Of a stretch of DNA of 64,000 bases, positions 53,710-64,000 are shown piece after piece; the stretch's first letter is position 1; every line of letters begins with the position of its first letter. This stretch comes from Corynespora cassiicola (lineage: Eukaryota; Ascomycota; Dothideomycetes; Pleosporales; Corynesporascaceae): assembly GCA_022059125.1 (NCBI GenBank), contig JAEUWY010000008.1, forward strand, positions 1,426,001-1,490,000, read 5' to 3'. The notes under the pieces are model-generated. The model ran no database searches. It had not been told where the DNA came from and was given only the letters and a program-made list of their open reading frames with translations. Position numbers and translations under genes: made by a program.

Positions 53710-55675
53710 TTTTTTGCCTTCCCTCTCTTCGGAGTTGCCGTCAAGAAAAAATGGTAGGCGGAAGGTTGTTGGGACAGAGGGCGGGATTTGCAGACCAAGC
53801 TTTTAAGAAGAAATTCGGCTTGGCTTGCTTGTCAAATGGGCCTGATGGGGTGTTCCCCGGCTAGTGTGAGCAATGACGTCGGGCCGGTCAAAACTTTTGC
53901 GCTGGACCCTTAGCAATTGGGCGTTTCGTCTGACTACTTTCCAGACGGTGGGCAGCGCTGTAGCACGTTGTGCAGGCCGGCTCCTGAGTGGATGGCGAGT
54001 TTTTCGGCGGCGATCTGACTGATGATGGCAGGTGCAATTAGAGGGGCCGCGAGTTCCGATAGCAATGTGGCTGCGTGGGGAGTGGGCGGCGGAAGGCTAC
54101 GAGGCGAATAGGATTCGCCAATTGCACCCGGTTGGTAATGGCAGCGGGCGCGGTGGATCAGGGCGATGGGGCAGATAAAAATCAGAGAGAGGACGGCAAG
54201 GACGGGCCAGACTCGAGGATTGGTGCACGGGGGAGTGCACGACCACGCTGCAGCGACGACAGGAAAAGAAGAGCACGGCGGAGGCGACGGTTGGAGCTTA
54301 TATAGCTGAAGCCTGGGTGGAGAAAAGAAAAATTCTGGCCGATACGACTTCGGGCTGGCGGGAGGTGTAGTAGGGCCCAGGTAGGTGGAGCAGCATGTAG
54401 GCCATGGGCCGGGCAGGTGCCGTATGGGGCAAGAGAGCACGCGACCATGCGTGGCCAAATCCCTCCCCCGGATACTACGATGCATCAAGGCGTGGGATGG
54501 TGGGTTTGGGGCTGGCTAGGCGCGGATGCGTGTTCCCATTCGCCTGAGCTTCTTGATACGTTGCCTCGCGCCCTGCCGCCTGCCGGAACCGCTCTCTTGC
54601 TACAGCCAAGCTGGCCATGTCTGGGAGGCGACGTTGGAGGTGGGCGGGCGCCAAGGGGTGGGGAGTTTGGAGGGCTGGCACAAGCTTCCCCAAGCACAAG
54701 GCCTTGTCAGAGCTTGCTGGCGCTCGGCAAAGCTCGTCGCTGACAGGCAGAGGGGGCCGTGCCACGGCAGAGACTTTCGGCGGTGCCGCTGCTGGGCAGG
54801 CTGCGCAAGCACCGGCGGAGGCTGCGCGGACGCTGGGTAGACGCTGGGCAGGCCAGGCGAACAAGAGTCGCGAGGTGAGGTGAGGTCGGCGACGGCCAAT
54901 TGCGCGCAGCCAAACCAGCACGTGTGGGCGAGGACTGGTGGCCGACCCCAGTCTGGATAGGGTGCAGGGTCTGCGCCTGTGCGCTTCGGGCAGGCACCGG
55001 GCCCCGCTCAGATCTCTGCGCCTTGCCCGTCTCGGCGCCTTCGACATCTCCCATCCACGCACGCCAGACGCCCGGCCATGGCCTCTCTCCGTGGCCTCCT
55101 TCGCCTGCCATCACCTGAGGTCGCCGCTTGTTTCGTCGTCGCGGCCAGTTTTCGTCTCGACGGTGCCGATCCGTCGGCCAAGAAGGGAAGTGTGTCACGC
55201 GCCCGCTAGGCCGAACCGCTGAGGGCCGAAGATCCAGTTCTAACCGGGCGAACTGTTACACCTTCTCTGGGGAAGAAGGGCGGTCTGAGAAATTGCCGCA
55301 GCCGCATCACGGGTAGGGCGTTGCAGAGGCGAGTCTAACATGCATCATGATGATATTTGGAGGCCGCTATTAACAGGGTGTCCTAGACCCTCGAAGCCAA
55401 CGCCGTCGTTTTGCATGAATCCCAGCCAGTGGTCTTCCGTCGCGCAAGATATATTTAGTTAGGTTGATCGGATCAACCTGCGGGAGATTCATGATCCCAG
55501 GAAAGACATGCCTGGACTCAGGGGTATGGAAGGTGTGGAAAAGCCGCCGAAGCAGTCAGAGTCAGACCGCTATGCAAAACGCCGCCAAGAATGCCCAACT
55601 GCCCAAAATGCCCAAAAAATGCTCCAAGTAACGACAGAAATACAGGGAAGGGGGAAATGTACAAGAGGAAGATGA
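53710..55675. other. Intergenic, no supported gene
   Basis: About 2 kb, GC-rich except the first 200 bp. A TATATAA on the minus strand at 54299-54305 could be a distant promoter element for the MFS gene. Long frames are compositional. The last 250 bp lie within or near the 3' UTR of the next minus-strand gene. Confidence 0.4.
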
Positions 55676-58600
55676 TCAGTTGAGCCAGTTCTGCCAAGCA
55701 CACCGACATCCTCCACTGCCTCCGTCAATCGGTCCCGTGGTGTTCACGAATCCATTAGTCGGGTTGGCCAAGTTGCCTCCGAAGCCTCGGTCTTCGACCT
55801 GGAAGAATTTCTTGGATGATTCGTTCTTGATGGTCCCGTCGCTCTCCATGGAGTAGCAGTATATCATCTTCTTCGTGAACGTTCCACCATGGCGGTCCAG
55901 GGTGATGGTGACTGGATAGGGGAACGACCCCGGGCGATTCAAATCAGCCTCCGAGTTCTCACGCGTCGAGCTCTGGAGCAGAGGCTTCGTCTTTTCGCTC
56001 TGCGTCCAAATCTGTACCAGGAATCGCGTATCGGAAAAGGTGCACCTCATGTTGGCTGCATCGAATGTGCTACCTCCATCCTGATCAGCTGGGTTGCCAC
56101 CGCGGTCGTTCTGGGAGGTAGTGTTCTTCAGGAAGATGGCCCGGTCAAAGTACGTGTAGAAGCCATAGTGTTCGTCGGCCTTCCCGCGGTTGTATAGCCG
56201 GAGAGGCTGATTCGAGGGAAACGGATAAAGGTTTGCAGGGGCAGCTGTGCCATCCGAGTTGAGCAGAGGCGGAGGAATAATGTCGGTGATATTGGTTGGG
56301 TCGTCTGGATCAGCACGTCTGATCAATTTCGAAGTTGACTTGGCAGCGTCCCGGAAACTGATAAAGAACGGCGTATCCTCGCCTTCAAACGGCGCTTCCA
56401 CCCCGTCGGTAGTATTGCCCAGGAACTCCATATCCTCAATGCTGGGTGGAGCCGGAGACGCAGAAGGGGCTGCGCGAACGTTTAGAAAGCGGGACCGCAT
56501 AAAAGCACCGACTGACACCGGGTTGGCCGCTCTCTTGACAGGCTGCGTCTTGCTGGGGTCTGCTACCGTGCCGTTTTCAAAAACAATCTCCAGTTTGAAG
56601 TTGGGTTGATCAGGCTTGTTGGGGCTGATCGACTGCTGTTGCTCCTTGGGGACAGCACAGCTCCAAAGTGTCGTGGGCGCAACGCAGCCGTCTTCTTCTT
56701 CGACCGCCTCTGGCTGAGCAATGGTCGATACCCCGGTGGGGATTGGCGGGTATCCAGTCAAGTTGAGCCATTGCGAGGGTGCATCCGGGGCTGGTGGCTG
56801 ACTAGTATCGGGGGTGGTGTCATTGTTGTTCTGCCTGCGCACGACAACCACCGCAACGGGAACAATGATCGCGATGAGTACCAAGATGAGGATGCAGCAT
56901 CCGCAGCACCAGAAACAAAGCCCGCGCTTCTTCTTTTTCTTTTCTGGCTGGTTTTCTTTTTCTCCGCGTTTCACTCCTCGTTGAAGAAAACTCATCATGT
57001 CGGTGACTCGTCTATGCTTCTTTCGAAGTTTGTTCTGCTTCAGGTCCTGGGTGGTTGATGGGGTGCTCGGTCGGCTGCTATATTCATAGCTGAAATGCGA
57101 CGCCTTTTGTTCGGTGGTGGGCGGCGGCGCAAAGACGGGCAGGGTCTGCTGCTGAGTCTTATGGATTGGAGTAGAGAGATCCACGTTCACGAATCGTGGT
57201 GGCGAAGAAGCATTTACTGAAATTTCTGTTGGCCTTGAAACACCATTCGTTGGCGGAATATCATGTTGTGGCTCCACCGTCGTTTCAGATTCGGAAGCCA
57301 TGTTCGTCGGAAAAACCGTGTGCAGCGGGGGAACGATTGGCTGTGGAGAAGTGTTCGTTGGCGGGGAACCATTGGCCGACCGACTTGCTGCCTGGGAGGA
57401 GATATTCGTTGGCAAAATGTTCGCAACATTTGCGCGCCTATCCTGGAGCTCAAAGTTTTCATTTGTCTGCGAGTGTTCGTCGACATGTCGGGGCATCAAG
57501 ATCGTGCCGATCGCGGCGGTACCCACGACAGGTGAGGCCGAGAGGGCAGAAAGAGGCGAAGCCATGTCGTGATAGCTCGGAGATGTCTTTGCTGACTGTT
57601 TTTGACTGGCATTGTCGCCGGGTGAGGCAATGCTGCTTGAAGTCTTCATCATTTTGAATTCGCGAGGTGCTTTCTCGTCCCAGTTCCTGGTAGTGGCGCC
57701 GAACTCCTTCAGAGTGTCTTGGCGCTTTAGAGCAGATGTTGATAGTGGGAGCGGTACCAACGGAACGTCTCCTGGCAGCGGGGAGCCTTTCTCTGTTGCG
57801 GTCCAGATATATGTCGAAGGCGTGGATGGGGATTCCCGGTTGACACCACTGCGATTGGGCATCGCTGGGATATCCGGAGTTCGTTGCCCGTTTTTATCAT
57901 TTTGCGTCCACACAGAATTGGCTCGCGACATCATAAACGGAGTGGTGATGAAGTTCCACCAACCCTGTGACCTGCGTGGAGTCGGAATGAGGGAAGTATC
58001 GATGGTCAAGGCAGACGATTGGGCCTTGGCACCGCGTAGAGGCACTTCATCTTCCTCGAATACAGTGGCAGTGGAAGTGATGCGGTCCTTGTGCCGCACA
58101 TAGTCGTCCTCCTCTTCAAAGGCGGTATCGGTTGAGTCCAGGGTGTCATTCCTGGTGTGCGACGTGTGCATTCCATCGTTAACTCCATGGTCTTCGATAG
58201 CGGGCTTTTCTTGCGACCCTTTAAAGTCTACGGGGAGAGCAGGCACTGGCGGGACGTCTGGATGAGCTGAGCCTGGGAAGAAGGTTGCTCGTGAATAGAT
58301 GCTCGAGGCGCGTATAGGAGTATAATCAGAAGCAGTGTCCGGTGACCAGACCGACTTGAAAGCCTCGGCGGGTGTGATGATGATGTTGGGCGTGACCAGA
58401 GTGGTATCGCTTCCCGATCGCTGCCGAGTAGACTGATAGGGACTGAAACTTGGCAGACTGTCTGATGGAACGGTTATACCGATGGGAATAGGCCGGTCCC
58501 ATGGAGAAATCTCCTGCCAGGTCTTACTGCCCGGCGTCAATGAATCTGCAGTCTTTGGGTCCGTCGATCTATGTTCGTCCATGGTCCCAGGCTGTGTATG

Positions 58601-59191
58601 CTGATGGTGAATTGAGGTATTTGGGATGAACCGGGGAGTTGAATTGTCTCCAAATTGGCTTTCCGGTTGTGGTGTACCTTTCATGATGCCTAGGCCCTTG
58701 GTCTTGGTCGATGATCGGCCAAGTCCCAACCACCCATCCTTTCGGAAAGATTTGCTTCTCCTAGCATCTCTGTCATGAGGGTAGACTTGGTGGGGCGCAT
58801 TCCCCCTGTGCCTGGTGAAACTGGTATCGACGGTGATTCCAGGTTTGACCGGTCTTCCAAGTATTTCGCGCTTGCGTGACTTTTGGCGCGATATTCTTTC
58901 TGCAAATGACCGTGAGTTTCGCTTAGACATGGCCCTACGGGCGGCTATCTGTGCGTCGCTCTGTCCTTGCATACTCTCCAATGCAGTGTTTGGCACAACG
59001 AATGCCCCGTTGAACTGTCCATTGAAATGGCCATTGAAGTGTACCAAGATGTGGTCGTCGTCGCCTCCGTGGCCTGCTGAATCTCCAGCCTCAAAGTATG
59101 TATCATCGGGTCGATTGACCAGGGTCGTCGATGTTCGTCGTGAAGCCGTGGGGGCCTGCTGTCCGTAGGGACCAGACCGTGCAGCACTCAT
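55676..59191 (-). CDS. Large single-pass membrane protein, unknown function
   Basis: One exon of 1171 residues. Residues 1-750 are a disordered, Ser/Pro/Thr-rich cytosolic region. It includes a triple (H/Q)FNG repeat near residue 51 (HFNGHFNGQFNG) and a decayed 17-19-residue repeat built on P-T-N at about 590-660. A basic stop-transfer segment (EKKKKKRG) precedes a single transmembrane helix at about 755-778 with an unusual Cys cluster (GLCFWCCGCCILILVLIAII). The extracellular or luminal part of about 390 residues has Asn glycosylation sites and a globular C-terminal region (MRCTFSDTRFLVQIWTQ, VTITLDRHGGTFTKKMIYCY, GGCRCAWQNWL) that looks conserved among filamentous ascomycetes. I know no function for it. 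The membrane-proximal Cys cluster suggests palmitoylation (inference). It might be a wall-sensor-like protein, but there is no WSC domain. Confidence 0.85.
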   Translation of the reverse strand: MSAARSGPYGQQAPTASRRTSTTLVNRPDDTYFEAGDSAGHGGDDDHILVHFNGHFNGQFNGAFVVPNTALESMQGQSDAQIAARRAMSKRNSRSFAERISRQKSRKREILGRPVKPGITVDTSFTRHRGNAPHQVYPHDRDARRSKSFRKDGWLGLGRSSTKTKGLGIMKGTPQPESQFGDNSTPRFIPNTSIHHQHTQPGTMDEHRSTDPKTADSLTPGSKTWQEISPWDRPIPIGITVPSDSLPSFSPYQSTRQRSGSDTTLVTPNIIITPAEAFKSVWSPDTASDYTPIRASSIYSRATFFPGSAHPDVPPVPALPVDFKGSQEKPAIEDHGVNDGMHTSHTRNDTLDSTDTAFEEEDDYVRHKDRITSTATVFEEDEVPLRGAKAQSSALTIDTSLIPTPRRSQGWWNFITTPFMMSRANSVWTQNDKNGQRTPDIPAMPNRSGVNRESPSTPSTYIWTATEKGSPLPGDVPLVPLPLSTSALKRQDTLKEFGATTRNWDEKAPREFKMMKTSSSIASPGDNASQKQSAKTSPSYHDMASPLSALSASPVVGTAAIGTILMPRHVDEHSQTNENFELQDRRANVANILPTNISSQAASRSANGSPPTNTSPQPIVPPLHTVFPTNMASESETTVEPQHDIPPTNGVSRPTEISVNASSPPRFVNVDLSTPIHKTQQQTLPVFAPPPTTEQKASHFSYEYSSRPSTPSTTQDLKQNKLRKKHRRVTDMMSFLQRGVKRGEKENQPEKKKKKRGLCFWCCGCCILILVLIAIIVPVAVVVVRRQNNNDTTPDTSQPPAPDAPSQWLNLTGYPPIPTGVSTIAQPEAVEEEDGCVAPTTLWSCAVPKEQQQSISPNKPDQPNFKLEIVFENGTVADPSKTQPVKRAANPVSVGAFMRSRFLNVRAAPSASPAPPSIEDMEFLGNTTDGVEAPFEGEDTPFFISFRDAAKSTSKLIRRADPDDPTNITDIIPPPLLNSDGTAAPANLYPFPSNQPLRLYNRGKADEHYGFYTYFDRAIFLKNTTSQNDRGGNPADQDGGSTFDAANMRCTFSDTRFLVQIWTQSEKTKPLLQSSTRENSEADLNRPGSFPYPVTITLDRHGGTFTKKMIYCYSMESDGTIKNESSKKFFQVEDRGFGGNLANPTNGFVNTTGPIDGGSGGCRCAWQNWLN

Positions 59192-61512
59192 GGCGTTGGG
59201 GATTTTTGCAGATTGTCCGAATTCGCCGGTGGTGATCGGGTGGCTTAAGGAGAAGATGGGAACTTTGTTGATGTGCTAAGATATCATGAACAATGCATTG
59301 TTCTCAGAGACACAAAAGAAATCTTGGTGGTGGCTGAAACAAAGATCGTCTGTGGTGGTGGTAATGAATCTATTGTTGGGAACGTAGAGTATACAAGGCG
59401 GCAAACGTAAGCAAACGGTCGAGTGCAGAGAAGGCAACAATAGCAACAATAGACATTAAAGAGTGGTCGAGGCAGACGCAAACGAGCAAGTGAGAGAGTG
59501 AGAGAGAGCAGGACAATAGAGTAGAGAAAAGAAAACGGTCTTGACGCGCGAACACGGGACTCCAGGTCTCTGGGTAGGCAGGGCAAGTACCCACGATGCC
59601 TACCGGCCATACTGCATTCTTCTATAGCGCCCTCTAGAGGTGGCTGCATCGTCCTGTGATTTGGCAGAAGCGCCGGTCACGTTGTCTTGGGTGAAAGGGC
59701 CATGGACGAAGCAATGTTGACGCTGGCGGGGACGAGAGATGATTGGACGCGGCCGGCTCCAGCAGAGCGGCTCTGCGTCGGGGTGGGCGCCTTCTCGCAG
59801 GCTGGCAGGCGCGTAGCCGCCCGAGATTCGCTGGGGCGGGAGATGTACAGGACAAAATCGGATCTGAGACGCTTCAGAAGTTTAGATGGCCGCTGGGCGC
59901 CGGCTACGGCTAGCCTGCCGACGGGGTGCAGACAGCCACTCAGGAACGAGGAGGGCCAGGCGTAAGCGCTGCCTCATCTGGAGGGCGCCAACCGACGTTT
60001 GCCCTTGGGCCAAGTCCTGCCGTGTACCGCCGCCGCGTCGAGTCAGGACAGAGGAGGCCTCGAGAGCGTCTGACTGGGAGGGGGACGGTGTATAGCGAGG
60101 CCGTCTGGAGAGGCTCCGGGTGGCATCCTGCCGGCCAGACACGGCCCAGCCCAAGGGCTCCCCAGGGCTTCATGTCGCCGGGGGGCCAAGCGCACCGTTT
60201 GAGCAGCACAGCTGGCCTGGACGGCTGCCGTGCTACTCGACTAGTCCCGAGGGCTCGTCCAATTCTCCCGGGCCTGAGGTATGGGCCTGGCTGTATAACG
60301 GTGGGGTCGCTGGAACCCCTAAACGGGCCCTCTCTGCGACCGCCTGGCTGGCGACTAGGGGCCGGCCTGGACGTACACGCTCACCCACAGTCCCCTTGGG
60401 CCAGACAAGAGGACGGCGCGGTGTCGAGGTGGCATCCCGGAGCCCCCTTTGTGGGAGGATGCTCGCGCCCCGTCGCGACACGGGCAGACCAATGCAGCAA
60501 GGCCCCATAATCAGCCATTACGAGCGGCGGGTTGGCGGCGGAGGCACAACGACTCCTCTCCCTCTCGTGTCTACGCGGGTGCTGGTGCGTGAAGGCCCTC
60601 TCGCGGCCTGTGGCGCTATTTATATCGCCAGGCAGGGCCCCAGCGGCCCCTGTGGACGGCGGCGGCGAGAGCCTCAGCGGCGAGCAGTCCAACCGTTCGC
60701 GGGCAGCCGTCGCGATAGCTGTGCCGTAACGGGCAGTCGGCGTAGAAAAAAAAGGAGAATGGCGCGTTGGTGCTAATCATCTCACGTCTTAATCTCTAAT
60801 CACGCCAAGCCATCCCAAGCGTGCCCCGGAGGAGCAAGAACAGCAAGCAATAAGAACAATTTTACGCCAGCTCCGCCTCTACCAGCAGCGCCAGATCAAT
60901 TCCTCCTCTGCCGTCGACGCTGCTGCTCCCCCGCCCGCCCGGCGCTCGACAGGACGACAGGACGCCCGCCCCGGCAGCCTCACGCCCGGCCTGGTTCCAC
61001 CAGCCGCCTCGATTCCTCCCGCCCAGCCTCGCAGCGTGCCACCGTCTCCGCTCCGCTGTAAGAGAGGGTCCACGGCCAGAGTCCAGATCGCAGCGTCGCA
61101 GCCAGCTGGCCTCTCCGCTGCCCCTGGAAGGCTCCTCCTCACACACGCGCCTTGCCCACCCCGAGCTGCCCTTGCGCATTGAGTGCATTGCATCTCATCT
61201 CGAACCCTAGCCCTTTCCCAGCCCTGTGGGAATAGTGTGCTTGTCACAAGCCACGCGCGCAGCGGGCCATTTCCATTCCGCGCAGCTTCTCCACCTCATC
61301 AAAAGTCCTTCGCCCTGGCGTCCCCAAACTCCTTTACCGCCACGGCAGGCCAACGTCGCAGGCGCTCCTCTGCCGCCAAGCACCCGCCGAATCTCAACCT
61401 GAACGATCCTGCGGAGTCGCGGAGCAGGCTTGGGACGACAAGTGGCCTTTCGGGCGGCAGCTTGGGGGACACCCTGCCCGTAATCCCCGGTACGCCGGCC
61501 GCAAACTACGAC
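59192..61512. other. Divergent intergenic region, 2.3 kb
   Basis: No supported gene between the membrane protein (minus) and the GT34 gene (plus). The part 59650-60730 is very GC-rich with long frames in every phase, none protein-like. A TATTTATATC element at 60618 lies about 890 bp before the GT34 ATG. The GT34 frame is open upstream from 61183 but has no conserved content there. A (GAGA)n patch occurs at 59490-59510. Confidence 0.4.
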
Positions 61513-62980
61513 ATGTCCTCGAGATCCCCTTCGCCGCGCCCAGGCGGCTGGTCGAGTCCTGGCCTCAACACCCCCTACGACACCGGCGGGCGCACCAGTC
61601 CAATGCGTGCCTATCCAAACGGCTCATCGCACAACGTCACCTGGGCGTCGGCCCAGGCCAGGAGCGCCGAGGTGAAGGGCTACGCGGGCTTCAACCCCCG
61701 CGGCCAGGGCTTCTTCGGCAAGCACTTTCGCAGAATCTCGACGAGCCTGCCCTTCAGCTACTCCGACAAGGAGAAGCTGGGCCGCGGACGATACCAGGGG
61801 AACAAGGTCATGCAGATGCTGAACAGGATCGGATGGAACCTCTGGCGTCTGCGGAGGTCGGTGGGAACCGTCTTGGTGCTTGTTCTGCTCTGGATTCTCT
61901 TCTACGTAACGCGTAAGGAGCCCACTGTCCGCACTCTCTCCCCCAGACGCAATGGCTAACAAGTGCAGCTTTACACCGTGTGTACCGACGCTCTTCCTTC
62001 TTTGGCGGCGGTAGCAAGTATGTCATCATTCTCGCAGCGAACCAGGGAGGAGGTGTGATGGAGTGGAAGGGCCCTCGAGAATGGGCCATTGAGAGGGACA
62101 GCGTCAGGAACAAGAAGAAGTATGCCAAGAAGTGGGGATACGACCTGGAGATTGTGGACATGAGCACCAAGAAGCGGTATGCGCACGAGTGGAGGGAGAG
62201 CTGGGAGAAGGTCGACACTATCCGCAATGCCATGCGAAAGTACCCGCAAGCCGAATGGTAGGTTCACCGACAGCCACGCAAAGGCTTCCTGCTAACATGC
62301 CCAGGTTCTGGTGGTTGGACACCAACACCTTCATCATGGAGCCATCCTACTCCCTCCAGAGCCATATTTTCAAGCACCTCAAAGAAAACACCTACCGCGA
62401 CATCAACGTGTACAACCCGCTCAACATCAGCCACCCCTTGACGGATGAATACCTGGATGCCGAAACCCGCTCGCCCAACGGCGACGGAAGGCCAGAGTCG
62501 ATCCACATGCTTGTTCCTCAGGACTGCGGAGGCTTCAATCTTGGGTCGTTCCTTGTCCGCCGTGGTGTGTGGACGGACAGGCTTCTGGATATCTGGTGGG
62601 ATCCCGTCGGCTACGAGCAAAAGCACATGGAGTGGGAGCACAAGGAACAGGATGCTCTGGAGTACATGTACCAAAACCAACCCTGGATCCGGCCACACCT
62701 GGCTTTCCTCCACCAACGCAAGATCAACAGCTTCCCCCCCGGAGCCTGTGGAGACAAGGGAGATGACCCGCAAATTCACTACCAGGAGAAGGACAGGGAC
62801 TTTTTGGTCAACATGGCGGGATGCGAGTGGGGCCGCGACTGCTGGGCTGAAATGTACAACTACCGTCAGTTGAGTAACAGGCTCAACAGGAACCCATGGG
62901 AAAAGTTCAAGGACTGGATCAGCGACTCGGTCAAGCACATGAGGGAGCCCAAGAAGGACGAGAAAGAAAAGAAGAATTAA
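61513..62980 (+). CDS. Golgi alpha-1,6-mannosyltransferase, GT34 (Mnn10/Mnn11 type)
   Basis: Three exons, 61513-61912, 61969-62257 and 62305-62980, giving 454 residues. It adds alpha-1,6-mannose to N-glycan outer chains as part of the M-Pol II complex. It is type II: a cytosolic tail of about 112 residues, an anchor (SVGTVLVLVLLWILFYVT), then the GT34 domain: KYVIILAANQGGG, YAKKWGYDLEIVD, WEKVDTIRNAM, WFWWLDTNTFIMEPSYSL, DCGGFNLGSFLVRRG, EQDALEYMYQ and AGCEWGRDCWAEM. The metal-binding site usually written D-x-D reads D-T-N here; Asn at this position may be normal in the Mnn11-like branch. The start was chosen at the ATG before SSRSPSPRP because the upstream in-frame stretch has no conserved content. 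The last helix is basic/acidic (KDEKEKKN). Confidence 0.92.
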
Positions 62981-64000
62981 TTACTAATGCGAGCAGAAGC
63001 ATTATTCACATGAGCCCATCCATGGCTCGTTGCTGTTTTTTTTTCTCTTCGCTTGCCGCCAGATCGGCCTCTTATCTACTAGAAATCCCATGATACCAGG
63101 GGTCTTACGAACTTTCGGATTTGGCATTTGCTTTTTTTCCTTCTTTACTTTGTTAGGGTCTCCCTGTATCATATCTTATGAGATTTGTATGGAGGTCGCA
63201 TCGACAAGATCAATGGGAGTTTCTGCTCGGACATTTGGAGCATTTGGAGATTACAAGTTCGGATGGCGTCTGCGTAGAGATGCCTGGCTACAAAGGGACT
63301 CTCTACTCGGGACTAATGGTTATAGCTCGCAAAGATAGCCTTTGGGTTGCCCAAGTACATCTCGATGACTAGCCGGTCCCGCTTTTCCCTGGGTGATGTT
63401 CCTTGCACGAGCGTTGGAGGCATGATAACGAAAGGACTATACAGGCTGCACTTGGCCGCCTGTCCAACCACAGAGCGCATGGGGCATCACGTTAAGATCG
63501 GACGTCCTCAGAGGTCGCACATCCGATACCCCACCGACGGCTGCTGCCGCACTCTTCGCCGCGGCCGGCATGGCAGCAGGATGGCGTGACAGACGGGCAG
63601 GTGTGGGTGGATTTGTTCCCAGGGCGGTGGTGAATGTGCGGGGCCACTGGCTGGTGCGGTGCGGTGCTCCAACCACAGCACAGAGGACGACGTCCAGGCC
63701 AAGCATCGTCATGGCAGACAAGACGTGTGTGCGGGCGTGTCGCAGAACGGCAGGGCAGGCGACCTGGATACACCCGTGGGCAGGCCTGCGGCTGCGTCGC
63801 GCTGTCTCGCATCCAGGCAGGTGAGCATATGGCGGTGACCAAGCCACTCGCAGTAAGATGCGCTGCGGCCTGTGATTTGTCCAGCATACCGCCATTTGGT
63901 GCATTGTGACCACGGCAGCATACGCAGCCCAGGAACGAGGTGCATCCTACCTCATCGTCGCCGCCCCCGTACTTTTTTGCTTCTACTCCTCCCAACCTGT
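62981..64000. other. Right-edge intergenic region, no supported gene
   Basis: 1 kb downstream of the GT34 gene. Frames at 63437-63995 are Cys/Arg/His-rich in all phases and look compositional. A gene beginning beyond the window cannot be excluded. Confidence 0.35.

Overview
The window is nuclear DNA of a filamentous ascomycete (Pezizomycotina, most likely Dothideomycetes, possibly Pleosporales). The evidence is: short spliceosomal introns (47-95 bp) with GT(A/R)NG donors and CTAAC/CTGAC branch sites; genes on both strands without operons; a nuclear-encoded mitochondrial ATP synthase alpha subunit; and fungus-typical families (Pal1, Tvp38, GPI-anchored Ser-rich protein, GT34 mannosyltransferase, Ste13/DapB-type peptidase). 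No tRNA, rRNA, CRISPR, intact transposon or secondary-metabolite cluster was found. The class-level placement is inference; nothing here fixes genus or species.

Layout. 1-1351: PWWP chromatin protein running off the left edge (minus). 1352-5919: gene-poor, ending in a C-rich tract. 5920-8824: divergent pair, PAL1-like (minus) and USB1 U6 snRNA phosphodiesterase (plus). 9.1-9.4 kb: decayed tandem repeat. 10138-13680: small helical protein (minus), FAH-family hydrolase (plus), coiled-coil protein (minus). 14217-19119: CCCH/DUF1771/Smr protein (minus) divergent from Tvp38 (plus). 20604-24409: ATP1 (minus) and Mpo1/DUF962 (minus). 25110-32014: RPB7 (plus), dipeptidyl aminopeptidase (plus), NAD(P)HX dehydratase (plus), metallo-beta-lactamase (minus). 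33059-40451: an accessory-looking stretch with a disordered single-exon protein, a zinc-finger protein, and a composite ORF with Cys-x4-Cys modules broken by one in-frame stop. 40723-44746: disordered protein (minus), TAF3-like (minus) and TAF7 (plus), the last two divergent. 44.7-48.2 kb: gene-free, low complexity. 48249-48860: GPI-anchored protein. 51611-53709: MFS transporter (minus). 55676-59191: large single-pass membrane protein (minus). 61513-62980: GT34 mannosyltransferase (plus).

Most genes are housekeeping and work independently: transcription (RPB7, TAF3-like, TAF7), RNA processing (USB1), energy and metabolite repair (ATP1, NAXD, FAH), lipid/Golgi/wall functions (Mpo1, Tvp38, dipeptidyl aminopeptidase, GT34, Pal1, GPI protein). 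The only functionally coherent neighbours are TAF3-like and TAF7, two TFIID subunits sharing a 406-bp divergent promoter. I found no obviously new multi-gene system. The strongest unexplained signals are: (i) the composite ORF at 38.1-40.5 kb with six Cys-x4-Cys pairs; (ii) a family of short degenerate dispersed repeats in four intergenic gaps between 13.9 and 23.3 kb; (iii) a C-rich to G-rich switch along the coding strand of several genes, always in the same polarity relative to transcription; and (iv) two decayed about 51-57 bp tandem arrays.
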